DNA from: Tetrahymena elliotti 4EA
Taxonomy: Eukaryota; Ciliophora; Oligohymenophorea; Hymenostomatida; Tetrahymenidae
NCBI GenBank assembly: GCA_000231825.2
Contig: JH720296.1
Location: 888,517-952,516 of the forward strand
DNA length: 64,000 nt
Direction of reading: 5' to 3'
Numbering within the stretch: the stretch's first letter is position 1; each line of letters opens with the position of its first letter. This document shows positions 35,479 to 48,174 of the stretch, one piece after another. The notes under the pieces were generated by a model, which was not told where the DNA came from, made no database searches, and saw only the letters and a list, made by a program, of their open reading frames with translations. A program made the position numbers and the translations under genes.

Positions 35479-38400
35479 TCAATGGATAAACTTTTAGAAA
35501 TAGACTTCTTTTTCTTCTTAATCTAAATTCTTCTTAAATTCAGAAAATTCTTTTGTTATTTTTAAAAGATTTTCTTCATCCCATTCATTCCAAAGGTTAT
35601 GAGATTTCTCTTCTTCTATTTTAATGATTGGATTTTTAATGAATAAATTTATTTTATTAAATTTTTTTACCTTTTCTTCTAAATTCATCTCTGATTTACT
35701 CACAAAATTGGCAATGCTTTAAGAATTGTTAAAGCTTTTATTAGTATTTTTATCTATAGTCTTCATCTTTATTTGGGTTATTAGCTTTTAATTAAATGGC
35801 AATAAATTTGAGGGCAGTTTCTTTGCAAGATAATGTGGGATATTTTAATCTTTTATAACCTTTTAAATAAATTAATAAAAAATATTTAGTTTATTTGTTT
35901 TGAATCTGTAAACTATTTTACCAAGCTATGCCAATACTCTCATAACAATATTTCCTAAGTGGTGCTCTAAAAATGCAGTGCAATCACCCTTTTTAGCTAC
36001 TTTTTTTACTAGATTAGTAGGGTCAAATTATACAGGTAATTTATCATGAAGTTTAATGTTTATATAGTCATGAGGATTGGTAATAAATCTAACCATTAAA
36101 TCAGCTGTAGAGAATGAATGAATTTCATCCTAATATTAAACTAATAAACTTGGTTAACTCTTTTTAAGATCATTCGTTCTTAAAGTGCCAACACAATGTC
36201 CTTAATTGCTTACATCTAATAATTAAAAAAGAAAAAAATTCAATAAAATAAATTAGAATAAGTTTATTAATTTACTTTTGTATTTTGCAATGATATTATC
36301 TACTTAAATCTTAATAGGAGGATTAAGCTTCTCAAAATATTAATAGACATACAAATCAGGTCTATTGAGGAAATCATTAAGTTCTTTCTCAGTATCAAGG
36401 ATGTATAAAAATCCATCATAAAACACTAAATAAGGATGTCTTATATTATTTTATACAAACTTCTTTTATATCTTCATTGAAACAGGAGAATAATTCTTGA
36501 ACTTTCCAATATTTTCAAGGATTTCTGCACGTGTTAAACTCATTTCACTTACATTAGCAGGAGAAGAAGTTACAAGAGCTCTAGTGAACTAATACTTAGA
36601 TAAGAGCGAGCTGTGAATAAACTTTTTAGCTTGATCAAAAATACCCCATTTAGAAATATTTCCATCAATAAATCTAATGTTATTAAATGTATCTAAATAA
36701 TAATTTTCTAGGATATTGCATTCACTCTATTATAATTTATCATGTAAAACAATATCATTGTATCCAAATTTCTTATTTCCTTTAACGTTTTTAAATCTTT
36801 CAATTATTTATACGGAGCTTAATTGGATTGAAAAGACAGAAGAAGGAATAATCTATTTTTTTTATATTTTAATAAATAAATAAAATTTGAATAAAGTTAA
36901 TGAATTACTCCTCTTTGGTGGAAGAGAACTGCTTGATTTCTGTTTTAAGGTAAGCCATCAAGCACCCAACCGTTAGCTTTACAGTCAGCTTATTATACTC
37001 TTTGAAGAACTAATTCTACTATCTATAAATCAGAAAGAGTTTATCCATTTCCTAATATTTATAAAGCTTCTGCAGCTTTCACATTCATATGATCTTTAAC
37101 ATATTCTTCCAAAATTTGTGAAAATTTGACTCTTATGAGGCCAAGTTTTTCCTATATAAGCTTGCACAAGGTAGATTTGCCAGTTTTTGGCTTTCCAATA
37201 ACAAAAACTACTGGCTTTATTAATACATCTTTAGGGAAGCACTTCTATGTTAAATATTTCAAAGGCTCATGAGCTACCATTCTTAATTCTTCTTCACTTC
37301 CAAAGTAATATATTCTGTCTCTATATAACAAAGGGTAGTCTCTTATTCTTGGTACATCTATTAATGTTAAGGCATTTTTATCTTAATATCTGCTCTTTTT
37401 GAATGTGTAGCTCTTTTCAAAAAAGTCAAGTCTGAAGGGCTTTTCCTTTAGTTAAAAAAATTAATAAGTTTAAAAGTACATTTAATGCTTCAGTTACTTC
37501 TTCTTCATTATCTTCTTCTGTCTTCTTAGGTCTCATAAGCATCAAGCATTAGTGTCTCTCAAGCAAATTTTATCTTTATTCCATATACTTTTTGAGTTAA
37601 TAAGTAACTCTATTAAACACTTATTAGATTGGTACATCACAGTTGATTTCAATAACAGGAATACCTAATCCTATGAAACTTTAACAATATTCTTCAATTC
37701 TATTTGCTTCAGCTTCACGGTAATCTTGTAAATCTTTCTTTTTATTTTCTATTTTTTCTTAAAGTTCCTAAGCATCAGCTTATCTCTTTGCTTCTTCCTC
37801 TTCTTCATCCACTTCTTAAGGAGGTAATTCTGCAGGAGCTCCACCTTCTTCTGCTGCTGCTTCAGCAAGCTCAGCTAATTTTTAAAGTCTAGCCTATTAA
37901 GATAAAAGATTACTTGTAAATAAATACCCTAAAAGTCAAAATTAAATACCTCTTCAGCTTCCTTTTCTTTTAATAGTCTATGCTCTTTTTTAACATCTTC
38001 TTCAACAAAAATTCTATCAACTACACTTTTTTCATTGACCTTGAAGTGAAGAACAAATTCTGGTAACTTTTTAGACTCAATCAGTAATTCATTTAGAGGA
38101 GTTGAAATAACTTCTTCTTGAACATCAGAGAAATTACCATTAATAAAGCATTAATTGACTTCACTAAATATTTGTTTTACAACTACAATTTCATGAGCTT
38201 TCTTATCAAAATCTTAAGCTTCTTCATTAATTTCTTAGTCTTCAACAGGTTTACCTTCCTCATCTAATTCAATAGGCTTGAATCCTCTGTTAAATATTCT
38301 ATCTTATTTTCTCTATTTATTATTATTTTAATCTTTAAATAATTTAAGTTGAAATAATTTTTTTACCTTTTCCTTTTCATTTAAGATGTGAGAAAGTAAA

Positions 38401-41400
38401 TTCTTTTTCAAATCAAAAACAGGTATTTTGTATTTTTATTGTAATAAATCAAGTTGTGTATGCACACCAGAGCCTTTTGGACCCATGATCATAATTCTAG
38501 GAGGTGGCACATCATAGTGAGTTTTTCCATCTACATATTTCCAAGTATGGTCAGTGAACTTCTTTTTATCTTCTTCACTGTAGAAGAGGTGGCTCTTTCC
38601 TCTAACAAAGCTTTCAAAATCCTTTTTACCAGGAAGTAACCACTTCTCCTCCTAAAATATTTTAAGTAAATAAAATTATAAATTCAAGTTTTTTAAGTAA
38701 AATTTATTGTACACTAAAGGCAACTGGGCAGAAAGGACCAAATTCGCCAAGTGGAACAGGATCATCTCCTTCTTAAACATCATTAGAAGTTCTAGCAACA
38801 TTTTCTTCATCATCACATTTCAAAAAGAAAGGATCAAGTTATACTTTAATTCTATTATAAACTTCTAATTCAGTCCCTTCAATGCTTATTTCTTTAACAT
38901 TTTCTTCACCAAATTATTCTTTAAGAACAGCTGCAGCGTCATTAACGAATTTCAATTCGTTTTCAATATTGCAAATAAACTCAATTCCAGGTCTTGTCTT
39001 TAAAGTTTTTCCCTCTTCTTCTTCATTTCTATCTACAAGTATGATGACTTTGTCAATAGGAATATTATGATATTTTAATCTGTTTATTTCCTCTTCATTG
39101 GTAGGTTAGCCAATCATACAAATACCTAGTACAGGATTTAGTTTGTTATCAGCCTATACAACCTATATCAATTCTTTTAAAGGAATATCCTCAGGAGGAG
39201 GAGTCTTTGGTCTTTCATCCTCACCCTCTTTAGGTTTTTCCTTAACCTCTTTCTTTTTAGGAGCTTTTTTACCTTTTTTAGCTGCTTCTTCAGCTAATCT
39301 CTTAGCTTCTTCATCTTCCTCTTCTTCATTCTCATTCTTTTCAACTCCCCAATTTTCAGGTTTTTTTTGTAAAGGAATATTCAATTTATGTAAAATAATA
39401 GGCCATACTTCTTTTGCAGAAAGTGGATTTCCCTTTTCATTTAATTTTCCATAAATTACTTTTCAATTTTAATTTTATCAAATTTTACTTTTGAAAACTC
39501 TTTCCATTCTTCTAAAGAAAGATGAATATCTTTGACTCTTGCTTCAAAGTTTGAAGGTACATGAGTACCTTATTCTATTTCTTATTATCTCTACCACTAA
39601 AGCACTTCTCCAATGATACCTTCAACATCAACAAATTTCCAACCGTATTCCTAGGCTAGTCTTTTACCATATGTTTTTTTGCCACTTAATCTTGGTCCAA
39701 TTATTGCTACATTGTAACTATATAGTAAAGTAATAAAATATATTTAATCAATTTAAATATTTTTATATTTACGTCTTAGGAAGTTAGGGTGGATTTTTCA
39801 AATACTTTCTTGCATTTTTGCTGAATGCGTCTTAGTTTTATTCATTATCAAATAAAAAGACACGACCTGCATATTCACATGCAAATTCTGATTTACCAAC
39901 AATAACTTTTCCTTTGAAAAGTTCAACAGGATCGATTTACTACCAAGGTGACCAACATCGTTACAATTTTTATTCTTCAAGTCCTTAAGTTAGCAAATCT
40001 TTATTAGAACCTCCTTCTAATTTTATGCCAAGAGGTCTAAGAGGCTTAACTTCGTTTCCTAAAGATTCATAAATATACTCTACAATTTCAGTTTCGTTTG
40101 AACCATTATGGTGAACAATTAAGTGTTCATTTTTAGTCAAGTGTTGTAAAAACTCTTTAACTCTTGGAAGAGTGACCTTCTCATATTGGTTTAAATGGTT
40201 TTTTAATACTTCTACATCTTCATTAGGTCTAAATACCAAATCATCATCATTGATTGGTTATTTTCCTTCTTCATCTTCTTCCTCAACAGGCTCCTCTTCC
40301 TCTTCCCCTTCAACAGGAACCTAAATAAAAAATAATTAAATTTAATTCAAAAAAATAAAAAATTTAGATAAATTACTCTTTTTGGTCTTCTTGAAATTTC
40401 TCTTTCTTAGTTTGAGAAAACTTTGATAACTTCTTCATCTTTCTCCATGATACCAGAAGCAAATTTAATGATATCATCATTAGATGTATCAAATTAAATG
40501 ATATGAGAGAAATATCTACAACCTATACGAGGTAGTTAAACTTAATTCTTAATAATGCAATCAACCCAATTAACTTAATCTTAGTCAAAAGTTAAAGGAA
40601 GATCAAGGACATATCCTTTATTTGAAGGTTCTTCAAAAGAGAGCTCATAATTTACTAAATTAATTAAATTTTAATTTGAAATGTTTTTTCCTTCTTGCAA
40701 TTCAGCAAGGATTTATCTTTCCCAAGACTTTAATTTGTCAACCACTTCTCCATCTACTTCTTCAGGATTTTCTTCATTATCCTAGACACGCTTGAAAAGA
40801 TTTTAAATGAGTACGCCGAGCTCGATATGGACAATATCAATTCTTTTAGCTAATGCTTAACAAAATTTAGTTTTACCATTTTTAGGTTTACCCAAAACAA
40901 AAATCTATAAGGGGCGCTTGTTTGCATACTCTAAGATGTCATCTTAGTATGCATTGAGAGTATCTACTGGAATTACTCCACTTTGAGAAACAAAATCTTT
41001 TAAATTTAACTTGGTGTCACCAATAATATCAGACTAGTTTTAGCTCTTTAATTCACGTAAACTGACTTTAAGCTTGCTTTGGTCAATGAAATTTTGAATA
41101 GATTCAATCAAATTATATTCTAAGTTACGACAATATTCTTCCCAATCAACTGGACGCTTTTTATTTCTCTTTTTGTTTTCTCCTTCAACAAGCTTTCTTC
41201 TTTAGGCATTTGCTTCCTAATGCTTTTTGTTAATTCTATGTATTTAGTCAATTTATAAATCATCAATAGTGTAGAAATCGCTCAAAACATTAAACTTTGA
41301 TTCAACTCCAGCTTAATCTATTATTTATTAATATAAATCTTAATACCTTGCTACTGAATTAAAAATTTTTTATTAATTACCCTTGAGTGATTCATAAGCT

Positions 41401-42803
41401 AAGGGATGGCAAATATAACCATTGATTCTATTAAATATTTGAGGACTTTCTACATATTTTGTGATGTGTTTGCATAAACAAGAAATCATCTATATAACTT
41501 CACTATCTTTACAAGCTATTTAAAGATTTTATAGGATATCCTTACCAGATTCAATAACAATATTGACTCTTTTGATAACAAAAATATATTAACATCTAAA
41601 TACTAAATTTGTGCAATAATATTACCTTTCAAGATTTATTATTTCTTTCTTTGGGATATGTTTATGTTTACCTTAAGGAACCTAAATTTTAAATTTAAAT
41701 TTAGTAAGATCTTTTGTGGATATATTACATATATTGACATATTATTAATACCTCATATTTATTGTTGACAATCAAATTGATAGCATTTTCAGCAGAAAAA
41801 CCTAAAGGAATGACTTCTTCATGAGATAAAATCTCGTTTTCAATAATTGTGTATTCATCTTTTTATTTTTCTTCAAGCTTTTTATGATCTAAAACTACTT
41901 ATTCTTCTATATAAACTACATTTTAAGGACATATATTTTTTTGATGCTCAGTAAAGGTTCCTTCAATTTATTCTCTATTGTAAACAAAAACTTTGATATC
42001 ATAATCTATCTATTCCTTTCTATTTTCTATTTTATTTATAAGTTTATATGGAAGATGATTATTTCAATATTCATTTTAACAATAAAGTAAAAATTTGTTT
42101 ATCAATAATATGTGTATTATAAAATATCCTTTTAATTTTAATTAAATAAATGTTTTGTTTTAAAGTCTTACCTCTAACATCTTTAAACACACACTTTGTG
42201 GTTCTATCATAAACCATGTCAAAGAAAGATCTGAAGGATTTTATGTCAACATTTTCAATAAATTTAAATGCAAAATACGCAAAGAACTCACAGAATATAT
42301 CATAAGAAATGTGTTATTTATGATTTTGAGTTGTATATTTACTAATTTCATCATCTGCTAAAGAGGCTATCCTTGATCTATCTGGAATATTGAGTAAGAA
42401 TGCAATAACTCTTTCTACATACTTTATTGATAAAAATTCATAATTAAAACTCTATTGCATTCCAGTAAAATATTACTTATTTGAATTCTACTCTTTCTAT
42501 TTGGCCGTTATAGTTTTATTTAAACAACTTCCAAAATTTGATTAGACTTTCTTGGATAGTGGTATTGATTTTGATTTCATATATTAATTACTACAAAGAT
42601 TCACCTTGTTGATCTAAAATATTATCTAATTTTATAACAATATATTATTGTTATAATGATTTTTTCCATTTTTGAAAGCTAAAATATGTCTTAGCAGAAT
42701 TTGATTGCTCATGAATAAATTATGCTCAAATGCAAATAAAAGATATATTCAAAGAAAATCTAAATATTTTTTAAATACTATTAATTGCAATTTTAGAGGT
42801 CAT
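35479..42803 (-). CDS. AK9-like protein with four adenylate-kinase-type P-loop modules (about 2,100 aa)
   Basis: Read on the minus strand from ATG at 42803 to TGA 35481-35479 through about 15 introns (34-150 nt). Four nucleotide-kinase modules follow in order: FVLGKPKNGKTKFCQALA (about 40.9 kb), NVAIIGPRLSGKKTYGKRLA (39.7 kb), IMIMGPKGSGVHTQ (38.5 kb) and VVFVIGKPKTGKSTLCKLI (37.2 kb). The last is followed by NGWVLDGLPQ, the adenylate-kinase DG-x-P motif; the first has only YVLDLPL. Modules 2 and 3 have altered Walker lysine surroundings, so perhaps only modules 1 and 4 are catalytic. Acidic Glu/Lys linkers join modules, and an N-terminal region (about 350 aa) carries a weak EF-hand-like loop (KLFKQNYNGQIE). 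Length and modular repeats match AK9 (AKD1, about 1,900 aa in humans), a nucleoside mono-/diphosphate kinase linked to motile cilia. Minor exon edges are uncertain. Confidence 0.82.
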
Positions 42804-43952
42804 GGTGCTAAATATTCAACAAACTAAATCGAGAAACTAAATAGATTTTTCTTATAAAGTAATGCTGCTTTTTTTTGCTTCTAATTAAAAAATTTGGTAT
42901 GTTGCTTATCAATTATCTCTCTATATTTGATATCAAACCTTATTTGCTTTAATTAAAATATTGAATACTCCTTTCTTTATTTTATGAAACTTTGTATTAT
43001 TTTTAATATGAAATTAGAATGCTTTATTCTTTATGGATTGAATGAATGATTAAATGATTGATAGATTCACATTTTCATCAAAATCAACTCAAAACTTAAA
43101 AAATCAAATCGAGTCAGTTTTATTTATTTTATTTTTCAAAATCTCATTTTACTTTTCTTTTGTATCCTTTCAAAAATTATTTAATATCATTTTTAATTAT
43201 TTCTTTTTCTTTTTTATTTTCTAAAAATTAATAAAATTTCAAATCATTTTATTTTTCAGTTTTAAGAAAAAAAGCTAATTTCATTATTTTATTTGATTAT
43301 GTGCAAAAATGATGATTTTAATATGAATATCATCAATTCTAATGATTTGCGTTAAAAGTTCAATTATTTTTTTAAGTATTTAAATAATTAGTTTTTAATT
43401 TAATTTTCAAAAATAATTTATTTTTTATGTATAATAATTTAATTCAATTAAAAAATAGATAAATCTATATAATTTATACTAAACAAGAAGATAAAAATAG
43501 GTCTTTATGAAATAAATGTTTTTTAATAAACAAAAATTGAAATCAGTTGTAAATTATAAACATTTTTGTATTAAATTTATTTATTTGTATCAATTTTGTT
43601 TGACCTTTCTTTAAAAAACATTTTTATGATTACATATTTAAACTGCTAAGCTCATGATGGAAATGTTTAGAATTATGAGAAATAGACGAGTTTGTATAAT
43701 TTATTGAATGATTGAATAGCAATATTTATGTATGTATGTACATATAAAAATTTATTAAAGGATATCTTCAATAGATTTAGTATTAATTAAGATCTATGCA
43801 TCGGGAAAAAGATTAAAAATAAGTATTGTATAAAGAAAACACAAATTAATATTAAAAAATACAAAAATTATTTGATAAAAGTTAACACTTAAAATTAATA
43901 AATAAGACATTTTCTACTACAAAAAGTAATATAAAGCATTAAATATAAAGCA
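42804..43952. other. Divergent intergenic region
   Basis: Upstream DNA of the AK9-like gene (minus) and eIF3f (plus), almost only A and T tracts. No gene or RNA recognised. Confidence 0.55.
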
Positions 43953-45204
43953 ATGAGCGACGAATTATTAAGTTTAAATCTTGGTCAATCTTAAAACACC
44001 GTTAAAGTCCACCCCATAGTTCCCCTTTCTATTTTAGAATATACTTATCGTAACTATGGTTAAAAGGTTATGGGAAGTCTTTTGGGTATAGTTCATTCAT
44101 CATATATTGAAGTCACTAACTGTTACGCTGTCCCTCAAGAAAAAAGTGAAAAGAGTGAAGATGTACTTCTATTACTTATTCTTTTTAATTCAAAGCAAAT
44201 ATAAAAACAAATTCTAAAAATAAAATATTTTTTTAAGAGAAATGCAAATAATTAAACATAATTATTAAAATTAAATAGTTCAAGCTTGATGCTAATTATC
44301 ACAATCTCATGTACAATCACAACACTACAGTCTATCCCTAAGAAAGTCTTGTTGGTGCTTTTGTTATTGAATCTGCAAACTTTGAAAATGATTTGATTCA
44401 CCTCACTAATTTCTATAGTTAAAAGGATGTTGGTTTTGCAAGTCAACCTGGATTGAGCTCCCCTATCATTCTTTCTATTGACCCTAAGCTTAAGAGTGGA
44501 TCTTTTAACCTCAAGGTAACAAATAAGCTAAAAAATAATAATTCTAAATTGAAAGAATAAAGAAATTAATTAGCTAATTAGTATTAGAATTATTTATTAT
44601 TCATGAAATTTTTATTTAAAAAATAAATAGGTTTTATCTTATGACAAGTAATTAGATATGTGCAAATATGCAAGTATTTTACCTTTTAAAAATATTCCTG
44701 TTTCCGTTGAATTCAGTGATGAAAAACTCCACGAAAGTAATACCAAGCAAAAACAAATAATGAATTGTTGTTAAAATAAAATTATTATTTAAAAATATAG
44801 TTCCCCAATTTATCTAAACTTAAAGCTCAGAATAAGTTATTAACACTCAATTCTTGCAAGTCGGTAGTGTTAAGGCTCTTCTTACTGAACTCCTTGGAAA
44901 TTTATCTACTATTTAAAAGAAAATATAGAATATCGTCGTAATTAACTCACACTTTAAATTTTGGATTATTTTATGTTATTTCAATTTTATTATTATAAAA
45001 AAGGATGGTAAAGCTGAATCCGATGATAATTTAGGCAAGTAAGTTAAGAAGTTGTTAAATTTTGTTCCTACTATTTCATAAGAAGATTTCGAAAAGGGTT
45101 TATCTAAGGCCAACCAAGATGCCATTTTAATTAGCTTTGTTGCTAACTTAGCTAAGACCTAATCTTTAATTACCGAAAAGCTTAATCAAATCAGCATTTA
45201 ATGA
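43953..45204 (+). CDS. EIF3F: Eukaryotic translation initiation factor 3 subunit f
   Basis: Exons 43953-44162, 44279-44515, 44631-44736, 44801-44937 and 45004-45204 join to 297 codons including TGA (296 aa), a normal length for eIF3f core. The MPN domain is clear: KVHPIVPLSILEYTYRN, GQKVMGSLLGI and IEVTNCYAVP match the HP-x-V...R...V-x-G-x-LLG...VTN-x-x-x-VP pattern of eIF3f. The catalytic JAMM metal motif is absent, as expected for this MPN-minus subunit: where Rpn11-type proteases have H-x-H it reads LVGAFVIES. The C-terminal helical part (TQFLQVGSVKALLTELLG onward) fits eIF3f. It pairs with eIF3h inside the eIF3 complex, which recruits mRNA to the 40S ribosome. G and C are more frequent here than in neighbours, as in highly expressed ciliate genes. 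Confidence 0.9.
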
Positions 45205-46588
45205 AATAAATAAACATCTCCTATTTATACTTTTTTTATAAGTCATTGAATCCAAAAATTATTATCTACCTCCATCTAATTTAAAGTAAATCTGTCAAGA
45301 CACAAATAAATGGGAAATTTAGCTATTTAAAATAAAAATAACAAAAATGAAATCTAAAAATTTTGAGAAATCAATAAATAAAAAAGTATCTTGAAACAAA
45401 ACCTTTGTGAAAGCTAATAAAGATTTATTCATATGATTATAATATAAATAAATTAAGTTGTTTAGTCAATAATCAAGGCTTTATGTATATATTTAATAAG
45501 CTATATGCCTTCGATTAGTCCATGTATTTGTGTTTTTCATTCTATCACTTATTGGATTCAGTTATTTTATCTTATTTAAATACTTAAAATAATAGATATT
45601 TATTATTTACTTATTGTAATAAAAAAAGAACTTCATTTGATTTTGAAAGCTAAAGTTTTAGTTTATTCATAATTTATTTAATTTCTTAATTTATTTTCTG
45701 TCAAAAAAAACATTTTACAAAATAGACTTCAATCAATTACAAGAATTAAACTTTAAAATAGTTTTGTTTTTAATTTTAAATAAAGACATCTATTTTTTCA
45801 TTTTAAGCTACTAAGTAATTAACAAATTAACAGTTTATATTTTAAATTTCATTACTTTATTTCATTTTACCTTAATATATACTGTTATTTATTCCTGATT
45901 GGAAGCTTATTGAGAATCTGTTTGAATTACTTGATCAATTATTTTAATAGATGATTTTTCATTTAATTATTTTATTATTTTTCTACATTTAAAATTTATT
46001 TTTTCAAAAAAATAGAGAGTATGTATGTATACCTCAATAACTTAATAACTTGTTTTTTTTATTAAAGAAACTTTAATCTAATTGTAATTTTCTAATTTAA
46101 TAAATTTATTAGTAATAATATCCCTATTTACTTAAACTTCTTATTTATGATATTATTATAAAAAATAATTATTTTAAAGAACAGATTTATTTACTAAGTT
46201 TACTTAATAAAAGAACTTTTGTTTTATTTAACTGAGTAAATAGGAGTTTATCTTTTGAATTAAACCACTTTATTGTATTGAGTCCAATTTATTTGAATTT
46301 AATTCTTAAAAAATTTAATTTAAAAATTATTTTAAATAAGTTCTACAAATATTTAAATTCTAAGAAAATATTTTATATATTTTTGAAATATTTCAAAAGC
46401 TATTTATTTGTTGTTATCTTTTAATTTTTATTTTTTTTTTGATTGATTTGTTTGTATTCTTCCTCCTCAAAATTAAATTGTCAAAAATTATGTTTGCCCA
46501 AAAAGTGTTTTTGCGAAGGATTTTAAAACTAATTTGAAAATATAAAGTAAAAACTAAGACGAAAATAGGATTTGAAAAAATTTATTGA
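45205..46588. other. Intergenic, AT-rich
   Basis: T-rich spacer after eIF3f. No gene, RNA or repeat recognised until the small candidate at 46589. Confidence 0.55.
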
Positions 46589-46768
46589 ATGGATAATTCA
46601 GAAGTTATTTAAGCAATTTTTCATTTTAAACTACAAAGATATATGAAAGGTAGTATTTTTACTCATATAAATGGCTAATTATTTGGATTTAATATGTCAG
46701 TAATAACTAATCGGTAAACTAATCAAAATCTTTAGTTTTAAGCTATGCTTTTATTATAAGATGTATGA
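46589..46768 (+). CDS. Candidate micro-protein, two exons (42 aa)
   Basis: ATG at 46589 opens 61 bases (MDNSEVIQAIFHFKLQRYMK), then a 51-nt intron with textbook GTAGT...CAG ends (46650-46700), then 68 bases that keep phase to TGA 46766-46768. The intron contains an in-frame break, so splicing is needed for the product. No family recognised. A 43-codon frame is short enough to arise by chance; the clean intron is the only support. Confidence 0.25.
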
Positions 46769-46854
46769 ATTTCCTAAACATTTATATCTATGTGTTTTAA
46801 AATCATTTTAACTTTTAGTTAGTAATATTCAAAGAATATATTTCTTCTAGTTTT

Positions 46855-47262
46855 TCAATCGAAATCTCTTCCACAGCCAGGTTGCTTTTCATAGCAAGCA
46901 AAGTTGTGATTCCATCTTCCCAAATCAGTAGCTTAATTTCTATAATTTTGAACAAAGGTGTGACCAAAAGGTTAACGTCCATGCAATAATTAGGATTTAT
47001 AAGGTTAAGCGTACTTTTCTCTTCCCCAAGCATCAGCTACTACAAAAAGTATAATTAATCCACCACCATACAAAGCATAGTGGACACCAACAAGGTTCAA
47101 GAAGTTACCAATAGCTTTTTATTTCCAAGCCTTGAACCAAACTCTAGAACCTACAGGGTTGTTTATAGAGAAATTTAAATCATAAGGTTGTCTGTGGTCA
47201 ACAACTCTTCTAGAAAAATTGTATTTATCAACGAAGAAATCTCCTTAATTGTTATTGCTCAT
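46855..47262 (-). CDS. Small single-TM protein of unknown function (135 aa)
   Basis: One exon of 136 codons from ATG at 47262 to TGA at 46857-46855. The N-terminal 65 residues are polar and aromatic (FFVDKYNFSRRVVDHRQPYD; NPVGSRVWFKAW). One hydrophobic helix follows, NLVGVHYALYGGGLIILFVV, then a C-terminal soluble part rich in Tyr, Asn, His and Gly (REKYAQPYKSQLLHGRQPFG; LGRWNHNFACYEKQPGCGRD). The residue mix (many W, H, Y, G) and its higher G+C content indicate a real, well expressed gene. Small single-helix proteins of this form are common as accessory subunits of mitochondrial respiratory complexes and ATP synthase in ciliates, and a cytochrome c gene lies 0.9 kb away; that link is speculation. 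No family recognised. Confidence 0.75.
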
Positions 47263-48174
47263 CTTGCTTAATTGAAAATTTTATGAATATTTTCTCCTTG
47301 TAATTTCTTTATTATAAATAATTGATTTGTTTTTATATCTAACTCTGTATCTATCTATCAATATATCTAAGCATATGGGATATTATTTTCTTAGCTATAG
47401 GCAATATTGAAATCTCTTCAATTATTTTTATTTTGCATATACTACCTTATAATTCTATTAGTATCATCATAGCTAGGCTGCTTTATTCATCTTTTTAAAT
47501 AGACCAATAAATCTTATTTTTTCTAATAAATTGTTTATTAAATCTTTTGAATAAAATGTTTCTTTTATTTTTCAATTTCAAATGTCGAGTCTTTATAGTG
47601 TAGATATTTAGTGAGAATTTTAATATTAGTTATTCAATTTATTAATAAAGAAGTATTCAATATTACTACATCAAATTTTAAATAATAAATTGCCTTTTTT
47701 TAAATGCATCTCCATTATTTTAGATTATTTTTAATTATTTAAATATGTTTATCATGTTATTTAATAGGAATAATTATAAATAAAATGTCAAATGCTATTA
47801 TTAAAGAAAGAACTCATTTAAAACAAATATTTCAATTTTTTTCTTTCAAAATTTTGCTTATTTGATTTTTAAAATGTATTTTTTTTAAAGAGTTGAATGT
47901 TCTTCTTTTTAATTATTTTGATAAGTGTAAAGAATATTCTAAGTTATATTAATATGTTTTAATATGATTATCAGTTTGATTTATTTAAAAAGAAATTGAA
48001 AAGGAATTAAGACACTTTTCTATCAGTATTTAGTTAAAACAAACAAGCAAATATACATATATTCATATATAAACTCATACTAATAATTAAGTCACTTATT
48101 TTTTCCAGAAATTAAAAAATTAAAAAGATATTTATTTTTGATTTAATTATTAACTTTTATACTCACAAATAAAT
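47263..48174. other. Divergent intergenic region
   Basis: Shared upstream DNA of the small TM protein gene (minus) and cytochrome c (plus). No gene or RNA recognised. Confidence 0.55.

Noticed and set aside
35174..35600. Plus-strand open frame rich in K, E and Q
   Set aside because: No ATG, no defined splice sites, and it runs over the coding end of the minus-strand AK9-like gene. A decayed gene end cannot be excluded.
39143..39454. Plus-strand ORF rich in Ser and Phe
   Set aside because: Antisense shadow of the Glu/Lys-rich linker in the AK9-like gene.
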